Source: Flavobacterium palustre
Lineage (GTDB): Bacteria > Bacteroidota > Bacteroidia > Flavobacteriales > Flavobacteriaceae
Assembly: GCF_014639535.1 (NCBI RefSeq)
Contig: NZ_BMGA01000007.1
Coordinates: 62,510 to 126,509, forward strand
Direction: 5' to 3'
DNA length: 64,000 bases
Shown here: piece after piece, positions 54,916 to 62,486 of the stretch
Numbering within the stretch: position 1 is the first letter of the stretch
Layout: each line of letters begins with the position of its first letter
Notes under the pieces: model-generated
Databases searched by the model: none
What the model saw: the letters and a program-made list of their open reading frames with translations, nothing else
What the model was told of the DNA's origin: nothing
Position numbers and translations under genes: made by a program

Positions 54916-55746
54916 TTAAAAACACTTGCACAATTCAGACACTTCTTTTAAGACATTCTTAATCCTGTTGGAACTAATTCCGATTTCTTTTAAAACCGAT
55001 CTGTTATCAACTAATTCCTTTACTAAAATAACATCCAGTAATAAAATTTTTTCTTTTTCAGCCCTGGATAAAGTTGTCAAACAGGTTACAGGATACAAAC
55101 AATCAACATTATTACGGGATTTTAAGCTTCTTTTTTCCGGATAATCCCAACTCAGCAAATTAATCCCTGAACATTCGGCAAAGGCAATAGCATCAGCTGT
55201 AAAACGGGTATTGGTCACAATCCAGCAATCGGTTATTCTTTCTTTATTCGAAAAAAGATTATAAGTCTTATGTCTTAAATCATTAAATCTCGAGAAAACA
55301 TACATAGGTACTTTAACATCTGAAGCGGCTTCCTTTCCTCCGTGAAATTTACATTCAACCATAGCAACCGTATCGTTTTTTTTAATAAGAATATCCACTT
55401 CGTGCATTACACAATTGCCCTGCAAAACAACATTGGTTTTAGTGATGTATTTTTCAGCTTCAAAAAGTCGCGCTATGTATTTTTCGAAATAAAAACCTTC
55501 AGGACCTAGCATTTCAATTGCGGCTCTGAGATTGTATCTGGCAGCATGGGAATGAGTGTGTTTTTTTAACAGCGCAAATGCTTTCTTGTAAATATTTTTA
55601 GTCGAAATTCCCTCATATATTTCACTGCTAATTTCTTTCAAAATCCCCTCGGCCGTAAATGCGTCGGCACCGGATTTCAATAACGATGCCTCCAACTTTT
55701 CCGGATTGAAATTAACAACTGCTCCTGAATGTTTTACAATTTTCAT
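54916..55746 (-). CDS. ATP-cone domain fused to PD-(D/E)XK nuclease-like domain
   Basis: This 276-residue protein begins with an ATP-cone domain (MKIVKHSGAVVNFNPEKLEA through about 90), the nucleotide-sensing domain of ribonucleotide reductases and NrdR. It continues with a restriction-endonuclease-like domain: GNCVMHEVDILIKKND and MVECKFHGGKEAAS, where Asp and Glu-x-Lys form the PD-(D/E)XK centre, and CWIVTNTRFTADAIAFAEC, as in Mrr-type enzymes. A C-terminal helical part (KEKILLLDVILVKELVDNRS) follows. Nuclease activity gated by ATP or dATP is an inference. The beta-CASP gene follows 15 bp later. Confidence 0.85.
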   Translation of the reverse strand: MKIVKHSGAVVNFNPEKLEASLLKSGADAFTAEGILKEISSEIYEGISTKNIYKKAFALLKKHTHSHAARYNLRAAIEMLGPEGFYFEKYIARLFEAEKYITKTNVVLQGNCVMHEVDILIKKNDTVAMVECKFHGGKEAASDVKVPMYVFSRFNDLRHKTYNLFSNKERITDCWIVTNTRFTADAIAFAECSGINLLSWDYPEKRSLKSRNNVDCLYPVTCLTTLSRAEKEKILLLDVILVKELVDNRSVLKEIGISSNRIKNVLKEVSELCKCF

Positions 55747-55903
55747 AATTCTGTTAATTATACTAATTCACAACTATAATACTTTCTTAAAGTTACAAAA
55801 AAATACTAATACCGATTATCTATTCAATAATCCCAAAATTATCAGCAGAACTGTTTTCATACTATATCGAGCATTATACCAGATTTTTTTGACTGCTTAG
55901 TAA

Positions 55904-56359
55904 TTATAATTTGGCATCAGAATGTCGTTTTTGAAAATAAAATGCTGGAATAAAGAGTAAAACAAAAATAGGCTGAATTAAAAATCTTCGAACATTAAAC
56001 AATAAGAAATTATTTTCTGCACCATAAAAATAAATCACGGAAAAGAAGAACAACAACAGTAACACAAAGGCAATTAAATACAGAAATAAAGAAAACCGAA
56101 TCATGGTAACATCTTTGAAAAGCACATATAACAATCCTAATGAAACGACCATATTCAAACCATAACGAAACAATAAATTTAAGATAAGCAGAAAAGAATC
56201 AAAAACCGGCAATGGCAAATTATTAAAATCACTTTGAAAATAAAGCAAAAAAGGATCATAGAACAATTCCTCTTCGTAAAAACGAACCAGTACCAGACAA
56301 AAAACCAGTCCTAAAGCAAATAGCAGTTGGACACAATGAGTATAAATTTTATTTAGCAT
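55904..56359 (-). CDS. Exosortase F-associated membrane protein
   Basis: This 151-residue hydrophobic protein has about four membrane helices (LLFALGLVFCLVLVRFYEEE; YDPFLLYFQSDFNNLPLPVF between helices; FRYGLNMVVSLGLLYVLF). The Y-P-x-x-x-YF-like loop and its place directly behind xrtF, overlapping it by 11 bp, identify it as the companion protein found with XrtF in Flavobacteriia. Its role is unknown; it probably helps or regulates the exosortase. Confidence 0.85.
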   Translation of the reverse strand: MLNKIYTHCVQLLFALGLVFCLVLVRFYEEELFYDPFLLYFQSDFNNLPLPVFDSFLLILNLLFRYGLNMVVSLGLLYVLFKDVTMIRFSLFLYLIAFVLLLLFFFSVIYFYGAENNFLLFNVRRFLIQPIFVLLFIPAFYFQKRHSDAKL

Positions 56360-56912
56360 ACAATGAAAATTTATTGACCCAAACTATCCATAAAACAAAC
56401 ACTACTCCATAAATAAACAGTGGAAAAACCACATCATGCAATAATGATTCCTGCTCCGGAAACCAATAAAGTCCCATACACAACAAACCAATTCGTATTA
56501 TATTTAAAACATAAATAAAAACACTGCCTCCGATTATAAAAAACAGAGTCGCTTTCAATTTTCCCGAAAAAGAAACCACAAACGACACAAACAAAACAAT
56601 GACACTCACAGCATTGCAACCTTCAATCATCCGGGCCATATACTGACCTTTATAAAGCAGCATAACATAAGGAATCCCTGTGATTTCCTTAGCCAAAAAA
56701 TCAATATTGAAGAATGTAAAAAGTTGTTCGGTATTTTTAGCCACTAATTGAGTTAGCACATCAACCGAATTCTCATCAAAAAGAGACAAATACCCCTGAT
56801 ACATCAAACTCAAAACCAAATAAGTCAGGAAAAATTTGGTCAGAAAAACCAAAAATGGACGATATAGAATAAGGTATTTTTTCAAGGTTTGATTTTTATC
56901 AAATTTATACAA
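56349..56912 (-). CDS. xrtF: Exosortase family protein XrtF
   Basis: This 187-residue membrane protein has the exosortase catalytic triad: Cys99 in RMIEGCNAVSVIVLF, Arg140 in YVLNIIRIGLL and His159 in LLHDVVFPLFIYG. Exosortases are membrane transpeptidases that process proteins with a C-terminal PEP-like sorting tail. The start is uncertain: TTG at 56912 gives MYKFDKNQTL, and a second TTG at 56885 (codon 10) would begin KKYLILYRPF, where I would expect the family N-terminus. No ATG is near. No target protein is visible in the window. Confidence 0.92.
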   Translation of the reverse strand: MYKFDKNQTLKKYLILYRPFLVFLTKFFLTYLVLSLMYQGYLSLFDENSVDVLTQLVAKNTEQLFTFFNIDFLAKEITGIPYVMLLYKGQYMARMIEGCNAVSVIVLFVSFVVSFSGKLKATLFFIIGGSVFIYVLNIIRIGLLCMGLYWFPEQESLLHDVVFPLFIYGVVFVLWIVWVNKFSLYAK

Positions 56913-56978
56913 ATTTCAGTAACGATTGTCATCGAAAGAATTTTCGCAAATGTAATACAATACTGTAGTCTATTTCAT

Positions 56979-56986
56979 TATATTTG
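56979..56986 (+). promoter_or_regulatory. Probable -7 element before the MORN/TonB-like pair
   Basis: TATATTTG fits TAnnTTTG, 19 bp before the ATG at 57006. No TTG is found at the ideal -33 distance, so confidence is limited. Confidence 0.4.
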
Positions 56987-57005
56987 AAAAAAAATCAAGC
57001 TAAAA

Positions 57006-58022
57006 ATGAAAACCAACTTATTAACCACTGCTTTATTATTTATATCAGTAGCTTTATTTGCGCAAAATAATGGGAATAAAACAATTCTACTTGATTCACT
57101 GCGTATTCCCACAACTGACAAAAACTACGCCTACATCAGAATCGTAGAAGATTATAAAAGTACCCAAAACTTGTATACTGTTTCCGAATATTATAAATCT
57201 GGAAAACTAAGCATGAAAGCTTTTACTAAAAACAAAGACAATCTAAAATTAGAAGGCTTACGCGTTGACTATTACGAAAATGGCAATAAAAAACAGGAAT
57301 CCAATTATATTGATAATAATTTAAATGGCAAAGAACTACAATGGTATGAAAACGGAAATAAAAAATCAGAAAAAGAAATTACCTGGGACGACCAAAACAA
57401 AAACACTATTACCAAAATAATACAATTTTGGAACAAAGATGGACAACAAACAATAATTGACAGTAACGGTCAATATGAAACTACAGAAGAAAATCTCTAT
57501 GAAAAAGGCGAAATAAAAAATGGTCATAAACAAGGTGTTTGGGAGGGAAAAAATCTTAAAGAAAATTATAGTTTTTCTGAGGTTTATAATGAGGGTAAAT
57601 TTATCTCAGGAATTAGCACAGATACAAATAACAACAAACTTCCTTATAAGGAACTAATGACAAAACCTACACCAGCAAAAGGAATACCTCATTTTTACCA
57701 ACATATAGGCAGAAATTACAAAACACCTAAAACACAAGGATTAAGCGGTAAAGTGTATTTATCTTTTGTAGTCGATAAAGATGGAAGTCTTACTGATTTT
57801 AGAATACTGAGAGATCTTGGTTATGGTACCGGAGTAGAAGGTATTAGAGTCATAGCCAGTTATGGCAATTGGATTCCGGGAAAAATGAGAGGAATGCCAG
57901 CTAAAGTATCCTTTTCTATACCTATTTCAATAAAAGCAATAGAGGGAAACAGCAACTCTAACAACACTGGGGCTTTTTTCAAATCAGAAATGAAAAGAGT
58001 AACAAATAATCGCTGGCAGTAA
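57006..58022 (+). CDS. Exported MORN-repeat/TonB-C-terminal-like protein (first of tandem pair)
   Basis: This 338-residue protein has a signal peptide ending at LFAQ. The middle holds MORN-variant repeats (LRVDYYENGNKKQESNYIDN, ELQWYENGNKKSEKEI, GEIKNGHKQGVWEGKN), as in YwqK-like proteins. The C-terminal 90 residues (GKVYLSFVVDKDGSLTDFRI, then GNWIPGKMRGMPAKVSFSIP) resemble a TonB C-terminal domain without the N-terminal membrane anchor. A periplasmic binding role is likely. The next gene is a close paralogue 62 bp away. Confidence 0.82.
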   Translation: MKTNLLTTALLFISVALFAQNNGNKTILLDSLRIPTTDKNYAYIRIVEDYKSTQNLYTVSEYYKSGKLSMKAFTKNKDNLKLEGLRVDYYENGNKKQESNYIDNNLNGKELQWYENGNKKSEKEITWDDQNKNTITKIIQFWNKDGQQTIIDSNGQYETTEENLYEKGEIKNGHKQGVWEGKNLKENYSFSEVYNEGKFISGISTDTNNNKLPYKELMTKPTPAKGIPHFYQHIGRNYKTPKTQGLSGKVYLSFVVDKDGSLTDFRILRDLGYGTGVEGIRVIASYGNWIPGKMRGMPAKVSFSIPISIKAIEGNSNSNNTGAFFKSEMKRVTNNRWQ

Positions 58023-58084
58023 TTCAATACAATCAAAATCAATAACAACAATATTACAACTATAGTAATCAATTAAAAAACAAA

Positions 58085-59083
58085 ATGAAAACCGACCAAT
58101 TAACCATCATTTTATTATTAACAGTAACAACTTTATTCGCCCAAGACAACAAAAACAAAGTTTTTCATCTCGATTCATTACACAATTTTACAACCGAACA
58201 GGATTACAAATACACCCGAATAGTTGAAGATTATAATTTTAAAAAAGATGCTTATGTTGTTACTGAATATTACTTATCAGGAAAAATAAGCATGTCGGCC
58301 GTAACTAAAAACAAAAACAGTCTGAAATTTGAAGGCCTACGTACTGATTATTACGAAAACGGAAATAAAAAGCAAGAATCCAACTATATTGACAATCGAT
58401 TAAATGGAAAACAAATTTCTTGGTACGAAAACAATATAAAAAAGTCTGAAAAAGAGATAATATGGGATACCAAAAACAAAACTTCCGAAACAAATGTGAT
58501 TGCTTTTTGGAATCCAGAAGGGAAACAAACAGTAATAGACGGTAACGGTCAAGTTGAAGAGTCAGATGAAGATAGCTTTGAAAAAGGCGAAATAAAAGAC
58601 GGCAAAAAAGATGGTGTGTGGATTGGAAAAAATCTTAAAGAAAAAATCAGTTATAGTGAGATTTATAAAAATGGAAACCTTACCTCGGGAATTAGTTCAG
58701 ACGAAAACAACAATAAGTTTCCATACAAGAAAATTACAGAAAAACCCACCCCAGCTAAAGGAATGGACGATTTTTACATATTCATTGGAAAAAACTTAAG
58801 AACACCACAAAACGAAAACATTGACGGAAGAATACTAACCAAATTTATCATAAATAAAAACGGAAATATAACAGATATAGAAATTGTCAAAAGCTTAAGG
58901 GAAGATTTAGACAAACAAGCAATTAAAATTATATCTCAATATGGAAGTTGGATTCCTGGGAAAAAAAGAGGAATCCCTAGAATTGAAACGTTTACTCTTC
59001 CTATTTCATTAAAATCAGCTACAGCCCGTCAAACTAAATTATTTCCTAATGACATAATAAAAAACACAAATCCTAATTGGTAA
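58085..59083 (+). CDS. Exported MORN-repeat/TonB-C-terminal-like protein (second of tandem pair)
   Basis: This 332-residue paralogue of the preceding protein has the same layout: a signal peptide (LFAQ), MORN-type repeats (LRTDYYENGNKKQESNYIDN, KDGKKDGVWIGKN) and a TonB-C-like end (GRILTKFIINKNGNITDIEI, GSWIPGKKRGIPRIETFTLP). By eye the two are near 55-60 percent identical, highest in the central repeats, which indicates a tandem duplication. Divergence is greatest in the TonB-like domain, so the partners may differ. Function unknown. Confidence 0.82.
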   Translation: MKTDQLTIILLLTVTTLFAQDNKNKVFHLDSLHNFTTEQDYKYTRIVEDYNFKKDAYVVTEYYLSGKISMSAVTKNKNSLKFEGLRTDYYENGNKKQESNYIDNRLNGKQISWYENNIKKSEKEIIWDTKNKTSETNVIAFWNPEGKQTVIDGNGQVEESDEDSFEKGEIKDGKKDGVWIGKNLKEKISYSEIYKNGNLTSGISSDENNNKFPYKKITEKPTPAKGMDDFYIFIGKNLRTPQNENIDGRILTKFIINKNGNITDIEIVKSLREDLDKQAIKIISQYGSWIPGKKRGIPRIETFTLPISLKSATARQTKLFPNDIIKNTNPNW

Positions 59084-59106
59084 CAACTCAAAATATTTGA
59101 ATTGCA

Positions 59107-59136
59107 TTGCTAATTCAAAATAATGTATTACTTTTG
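59107..59136 (+). promoter_or_regulatory. rpsO promoter
   Basis: TTG (59107-59109), 19 bp and TACTTTTG (59129-59136) match the Bacteroidota consensus. The leader to the rpsO ATG is about 50 nt. Confidence 0.65.
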
Positions 59137-59192
59137 CTGCCGTCTTACAATAACTGTTTGACATACATAATAATCATTAAAATAATATTAGC

Positions 59193-59462
59193 ATGTACTT
59201 ATCTAAAGAAGTAAAAGCAGACATCTTCGCTAAACACGGAGGAAAAGCAGAAAACACAGGATCTGCAGAAGGACAAATCGCTTTGTTCTCTTTCAGAATC
59301 AACCACTTGACTGAGCACTTAAAAAGAAATCGTCACGATTACAACACTGAGCGTTCACTAGTGAAATTAGTAGGTAAAAGAAGAGCTTTACTTGACTACT
59401 TAAAGAAAACAGATATCAACAGATATCGTGAAATTATCAAAGTATTGGGTATCAGAAAATAG
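59193..59462 (+). CDS. rpsO: 30S ribosomal protein S15
   Basis: This 89-residue protein has the S15 core AENTGSAEGQIALFSFRINH, LTEHLKRNRHDYNTERSLVK and LVGKRRALLDYLKKTDINRY. It binds the 16S rRNA central domain. It has its own promoter and terminator and precedes pnp, an order also seen in many bacteria. Confidence 0.98.
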   Translation: MYLSKEVKADIFAKHGGKAENTGSAEGQIALFSFRINHLTEHLKRNRHDYNTERSLVKLVGKRRALLDYLKKTDINRYREIIKVLGIRK

Positions 59463-59471
59463 TCAATATAC

Positions 59472-59497
59472 AAAAGAGGTGCGCAAGTACCTCTTTT
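59472..59497 (+). terminator. Terminator after rpsO
   Basis: A 9-bp stem (59472-59480 with 59489-59497), loop of 8 nt, followed by a T-run. It lies 9 bp past the stop codon. Confidence 0.85.
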
Positions 59498-59516
59498 TTA
59501 ATTTAATATTATTTGA

Positions 59517-59607
59517 ACCATTAAGAGATTAAGAAAAGTTAAGAGCGAAACTTAATGAAACTAAACTCCTTAATGGCTAAATTATAAAAACCTTATTTTT
59601 AAGGTTT
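59517..59607. repeat. Palindromic repeat between rpsO and pnp
   Basis: CCATTAAG (59518-59525) and CTTAATGG (59569-59576) bound a tract with further TTAAG/CTTAA units. A second hairpin, AAACCTTA (59588-59595) with TAAGGTTT (59600-59607), follows. It lacks coding potential and lies in the pnp leader, so a role in pnp mRNA processing is possible. Confidence 0.5.
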
Positions 59608-59701
59608 CAACAATAAAAAAAAGTTTGGTTTTTCATTGGACACACAACAACTACAACAACACAACTATCGTCCGTAGTATAACCAAAACAAGGAAAAATT
59701 T

Positions 59702-61846
59702 ATGATTCCACAAGTAAAACAAGAAATTATCGATTTAGGAGATGGAAGAAGCATCTCAATCGAAACAGGTAAATTAGCCAAACAAGCTGATGGTTCAGTG
59801 GTTGTTCGTTTAGGAAACTGTATGCTTTTAGCAACAGCAGTATCTGCAAGAACTTCTAACCCGGGTGTTGACTTTTTACCATTAACGGTAGATTACCGTG
59901 AAAAATTTGCCGCTGCAGGTCGTTTCCCAGGAGGTTTCTTCAAGAGAGAAGCGCGTCCAAGCGACAGCGAAGTATTAACAATGAGATTAGTAGACCGTGT
60001 ATTGCGTCCGCTTTTCCCGGATGATTACCACGCTGAAACTCAGGTAATGATTCAATTGATGTCTCATGACGACAGCGTTATGCCAGATGCACTAGCAGGT
60101 TTAGCAGCATCAGCAGCTTTGGCTGTTTCTGACATCCCATTTTACAACTTAATTTCTGAAGTACGTGTTGCACGCGTTGACGGAAAACTAGTAATCAACC
60201 CAAGCAGAGAAGAATTAGAACAATCAGACATCGACATGATGATTGGAGCTTCTATGGATTCAGTTGCCATGGTTGAAGGAGAGATGAAAGAAATCTCAGA
60301 AGCTGAAATGATCGAAGCTATCAAATTTGCTCACGAAGCTATTAAAGTTCAAATTCAGGCACAACAACGTTTAAGAGCGGCTGTTGGAAATCCTGAATAC
60401 AGAACTTACGAAGGTGAAGTGGAAGACGAAGCGGTTTATGCAAAAGTAAAAGCTGCTGCTTACGACAAATGTTATGCTATTGCTGCAGAAGCTTCAGGAA
60501 AAAGCGAAAGAGGTGAAAAATTTGCTGCTGTAAAAGAAGAAGCGAAAGCCTTATTTACAGAAGAAGAATATGCTGAAAATGCTGATTTAGCAGGATTAGT
60601 TGGAAAATATTTCTACAAAACCAATAAAGAAGCCGTTCGTAATGTAATCCTTGAAAAAGGAATTCGTCTTGACGGAAGAAAAACAACTGAAATCAGACCA
60701 ATCTGGTGTGAAACGGATTATTTACCTTCTGTACACGGTTCGTCATTATTTACACGTGGAGAAACTCAAGCTTTGGCAACTGTAACTCTTGGGACTTCAA
60801 GAGAAGCTAACCAAATCGATTCTCCATCTGAACAAGGAGAAGAGAAATTCTACTTACACTACAACTTCCCTCCTTTCTCAACTGGTGAAGCCCGTCCATT
60901 AAGAGGAACTTCAAGAAGAGAAGTAGGTCACGGAAACTTAGCTCAAAGAGCATTAAAAAACATGATTCCAGCTGATTGTCCTTATACAATCCGTGTGGTT
61001 TCTGAAGTATTAGAATCTAATGGTTCTTCTTCTATGGCTACTGTTTGCGCAGGAACTATGGCTTTGATGGATGCAGGGGTTCAAATGGTAAAACCGGTTT
61101 CCGGAATTGCTATGGGATTGATTACTGATGGAGAAAAATTTGCTGTCCTTTCAGATATCTTAGGAGACGAAGATCACTTAGGAGATATGGACTTTAAAGT
61201 AACCGGAACTGCTGACGGAATCACTGCCTGTCAAATGGACATCAAAATTGACGGATTGCGTTACGATATCATGGAGCAAGCTTTAAGCCAGGCTCGTGAC
61301 GGTCGTTTACATATTTTAGGAAAATTAGTTGAAACTATTGCTACTCCAAGAGAAGAGGTAAAAGCACATTCTCCTAAAATTATCACCAGAACAATTCCTG
61401 GAAACTTCATTGGTGCTTTAATTGGTCCTGGTGGAAAAGTAATTCAGGATTTACAAAAAGCTACTGGTACTACTATCGTTATCAACGAAGTGGACGAACA
61501 AGGTGTTGTTGAAATTTTAGGAACTAATCCAGACGGAATCAAAGCCGTATTAGCTAAAATTGACTCTATCACTTTCAAACCACAGGTAGGAGAAGCTTAT
61601 GAGGTAAAAGTAGTTAAAATGCTGGATTTTGGTGCTGTAGTTGAATATACTGCTGCTCCAGGAAACGAAGTTTTATTACACGTATCTGAACTGGCTTGGG
61701 AACGTACAGAAAACGTTGCCGATGTAGTGAAAATGGGCGATGTATTCCAAGTGAAATACTTAGGAGTTGACCCTAAAACTAAAAAAGAGAAAGTGTCTAA
61801 AAAAGCACTTATCGCCCGCCCTCCACGTGAGGCTAAACAAGAGTAA
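59702..61846 (+). CDS. pnp: Polynucleotide phosphorylase
   Basis: This 714-residue protein has two RNase PH-like domains ([40 protein letters not shown]) followed by a KH domain ([20 protein letters not shown]) and an S1 domain ([20 protein letters not shown]). It degrades RNA 3'-to-5' using phosphate and can add tails. Length and domain order are normal. A strong terminator follows at 61878. Confidence 0.98.
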   Translation: MIPQVKQEIIDLGDGRSISIETGKLAKQADGSVVVRLGNCMLLATAVSARTSNPGVDFLPLTVDYREKFAAAGRFPGGFFKREARPSDSEVLTMRLVDRVLRPLFPDDYHAETQVMIQLMSHDDSVMPDALAGLAASAALAVSDIPFYNLISEVRVARVDGKLVINPSREELEQSDIDMMIGASMDSVAMVEGEMKEISEAEMIEAIKFAHEAIKVQIQAQQRLRAAVGNPEYRTYEGEVEDEAVYAKVKAAAYDKCYAIAAEASGKSERGEKFAAVKEEAKALFTEEEYAENADLAGLVGKYFYKTNKEAVRNVILEKGIRLDGRKTTEIRPIWCETDYLPSVHGSSLFTRGETQALATVTLGTSREANQIDSPSEQGEEKFYLHYNFPPFSTGEARPLRGTSRREVGHGNLAQRALKNMIPADCPYTIRVVSEVLESNGSSSMATVCAGTMALMDAGVQMVKPVSGIAMGLITDGEKFAVLSDILGDEDHLGDMDFKVTGTADGITACQMDIKIDGLRYDIMEQALSQARDGRLHILGKLVETIATPREEVKAHSPKIITRTIPGNFIGALIGPGGKVIQDLQKATGTTIVINEVDEQGVVEILGTNPDGIKAVLAKIDSITFKPQVGEAYEVKVVKMLDFGAVVEYTAAPGNEVLLHVSELAWERTENVADVVKMGDVFQVKYLGVDPKTKKEKVSKKALIARPPREAKQE

Positions 61847-61877
61847 TCAGATCTTAGTTTACTAAAGGTTTATTATA

Positions 61878-61913
61878 AAAAATCCCGTTTCATCCTTTTG
61901 AAACGGGATTTTT
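61878..61913 (+). terminator. Terminator after pnp
   Basis: A perfect 14-bp stem (61878-61891 with 61900-61913), 8-nt loop, ending in TTTTT, 31 bp past the pnp stop codon. Confidence 0.92.
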
Positions 61914-61999
61914 GATTAAAAAAAAACAAAACTTATTTCGAGATATAATTTTCATAAAAAACATATCTTTATTGATTTTAATCTAAAAAAACATCCACT

Positions 62000-62401
62000 A
62001 TGCCTTTAAATGTTATTCAAATCACACAAATCAACCAAGTGCCTTTTGTTATTTCAAATTCAAACGAAGCCAATTACCCTTTATCTCCATTGGTTTCTAC
62101 AACTTTATTCACTCCCGCTAACGGAAAAGACATTTTAAAAATCAGAGTCACACTTTATATTGATTCGGCCGACAAGGAATTACCCTGGGTAGAACCAAAT
62201 CCTGAAGTAATTGAAAATTCTTTGCAATTGTATTTTGATTATAATTATCAAGAAGAAAAACCAGTAAGTTTAAACGTTTGGTATATGGAGTTAGATTATA
62301 CTTCTGATACACTAACAGAGATCACAAGTATTACTTCTTTCTTAAAAGATATTGATCCTGAAGTTTCAAAAGGAACCAGAACTCAAATTCAAAACAACTA
62401 A
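62000..62401 (+). CDS. Hypothetical protein
   Basis: This 133-residue acidic protein has no signal peptide or membrane helix. It looks beta-rich (LVSTTLFTPANGKDILKIRV, LNVWYMELDYTSDT). I do not recognise a family. It stands alone between the pnp terminator and a 15-bp hairpin, so it is probably its own transcription unit. Codon use resembles its neighbours. Confidence 0.65.
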   Translation: MPLNVIQITQINQVPFVISNSNEANYPLSPLVSTTLFTPANGKDILKIRVTLYIDSADKELPWVEPNPEVIENSLQLYFDYNYQEEKPVSLNVWYMELDYTSDTLTEITSITSFLKDIDPEVSKGTRTQIQNN

Positions 62402-62413
62402 AAAACTCATTTT

Positions 62414-62452
62414 TAACTTACCTCTTTTGAAGCAATTAAAAGAGGTAAGTTA
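62414..62452. other. Long perfect hairpin after the hypothetical gene
   Basis: A 15-bp perfect stem (62414-62428 with 62438-62452) with a 9-nt loop. No T-run follows on either strand, so it may end transcription poorly or act on mRNA stability. Confidence 0.6.
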
Positions 62453-62486
62453 GTATATTAGTTAGGTTAAACAAACTCAACTGAAA

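Noticed and set aside
62414-62452. Intrinsic terminator
   Set aside because: The stem is perfect but no T-run follows on either strand, so I list it as a hairpin only.
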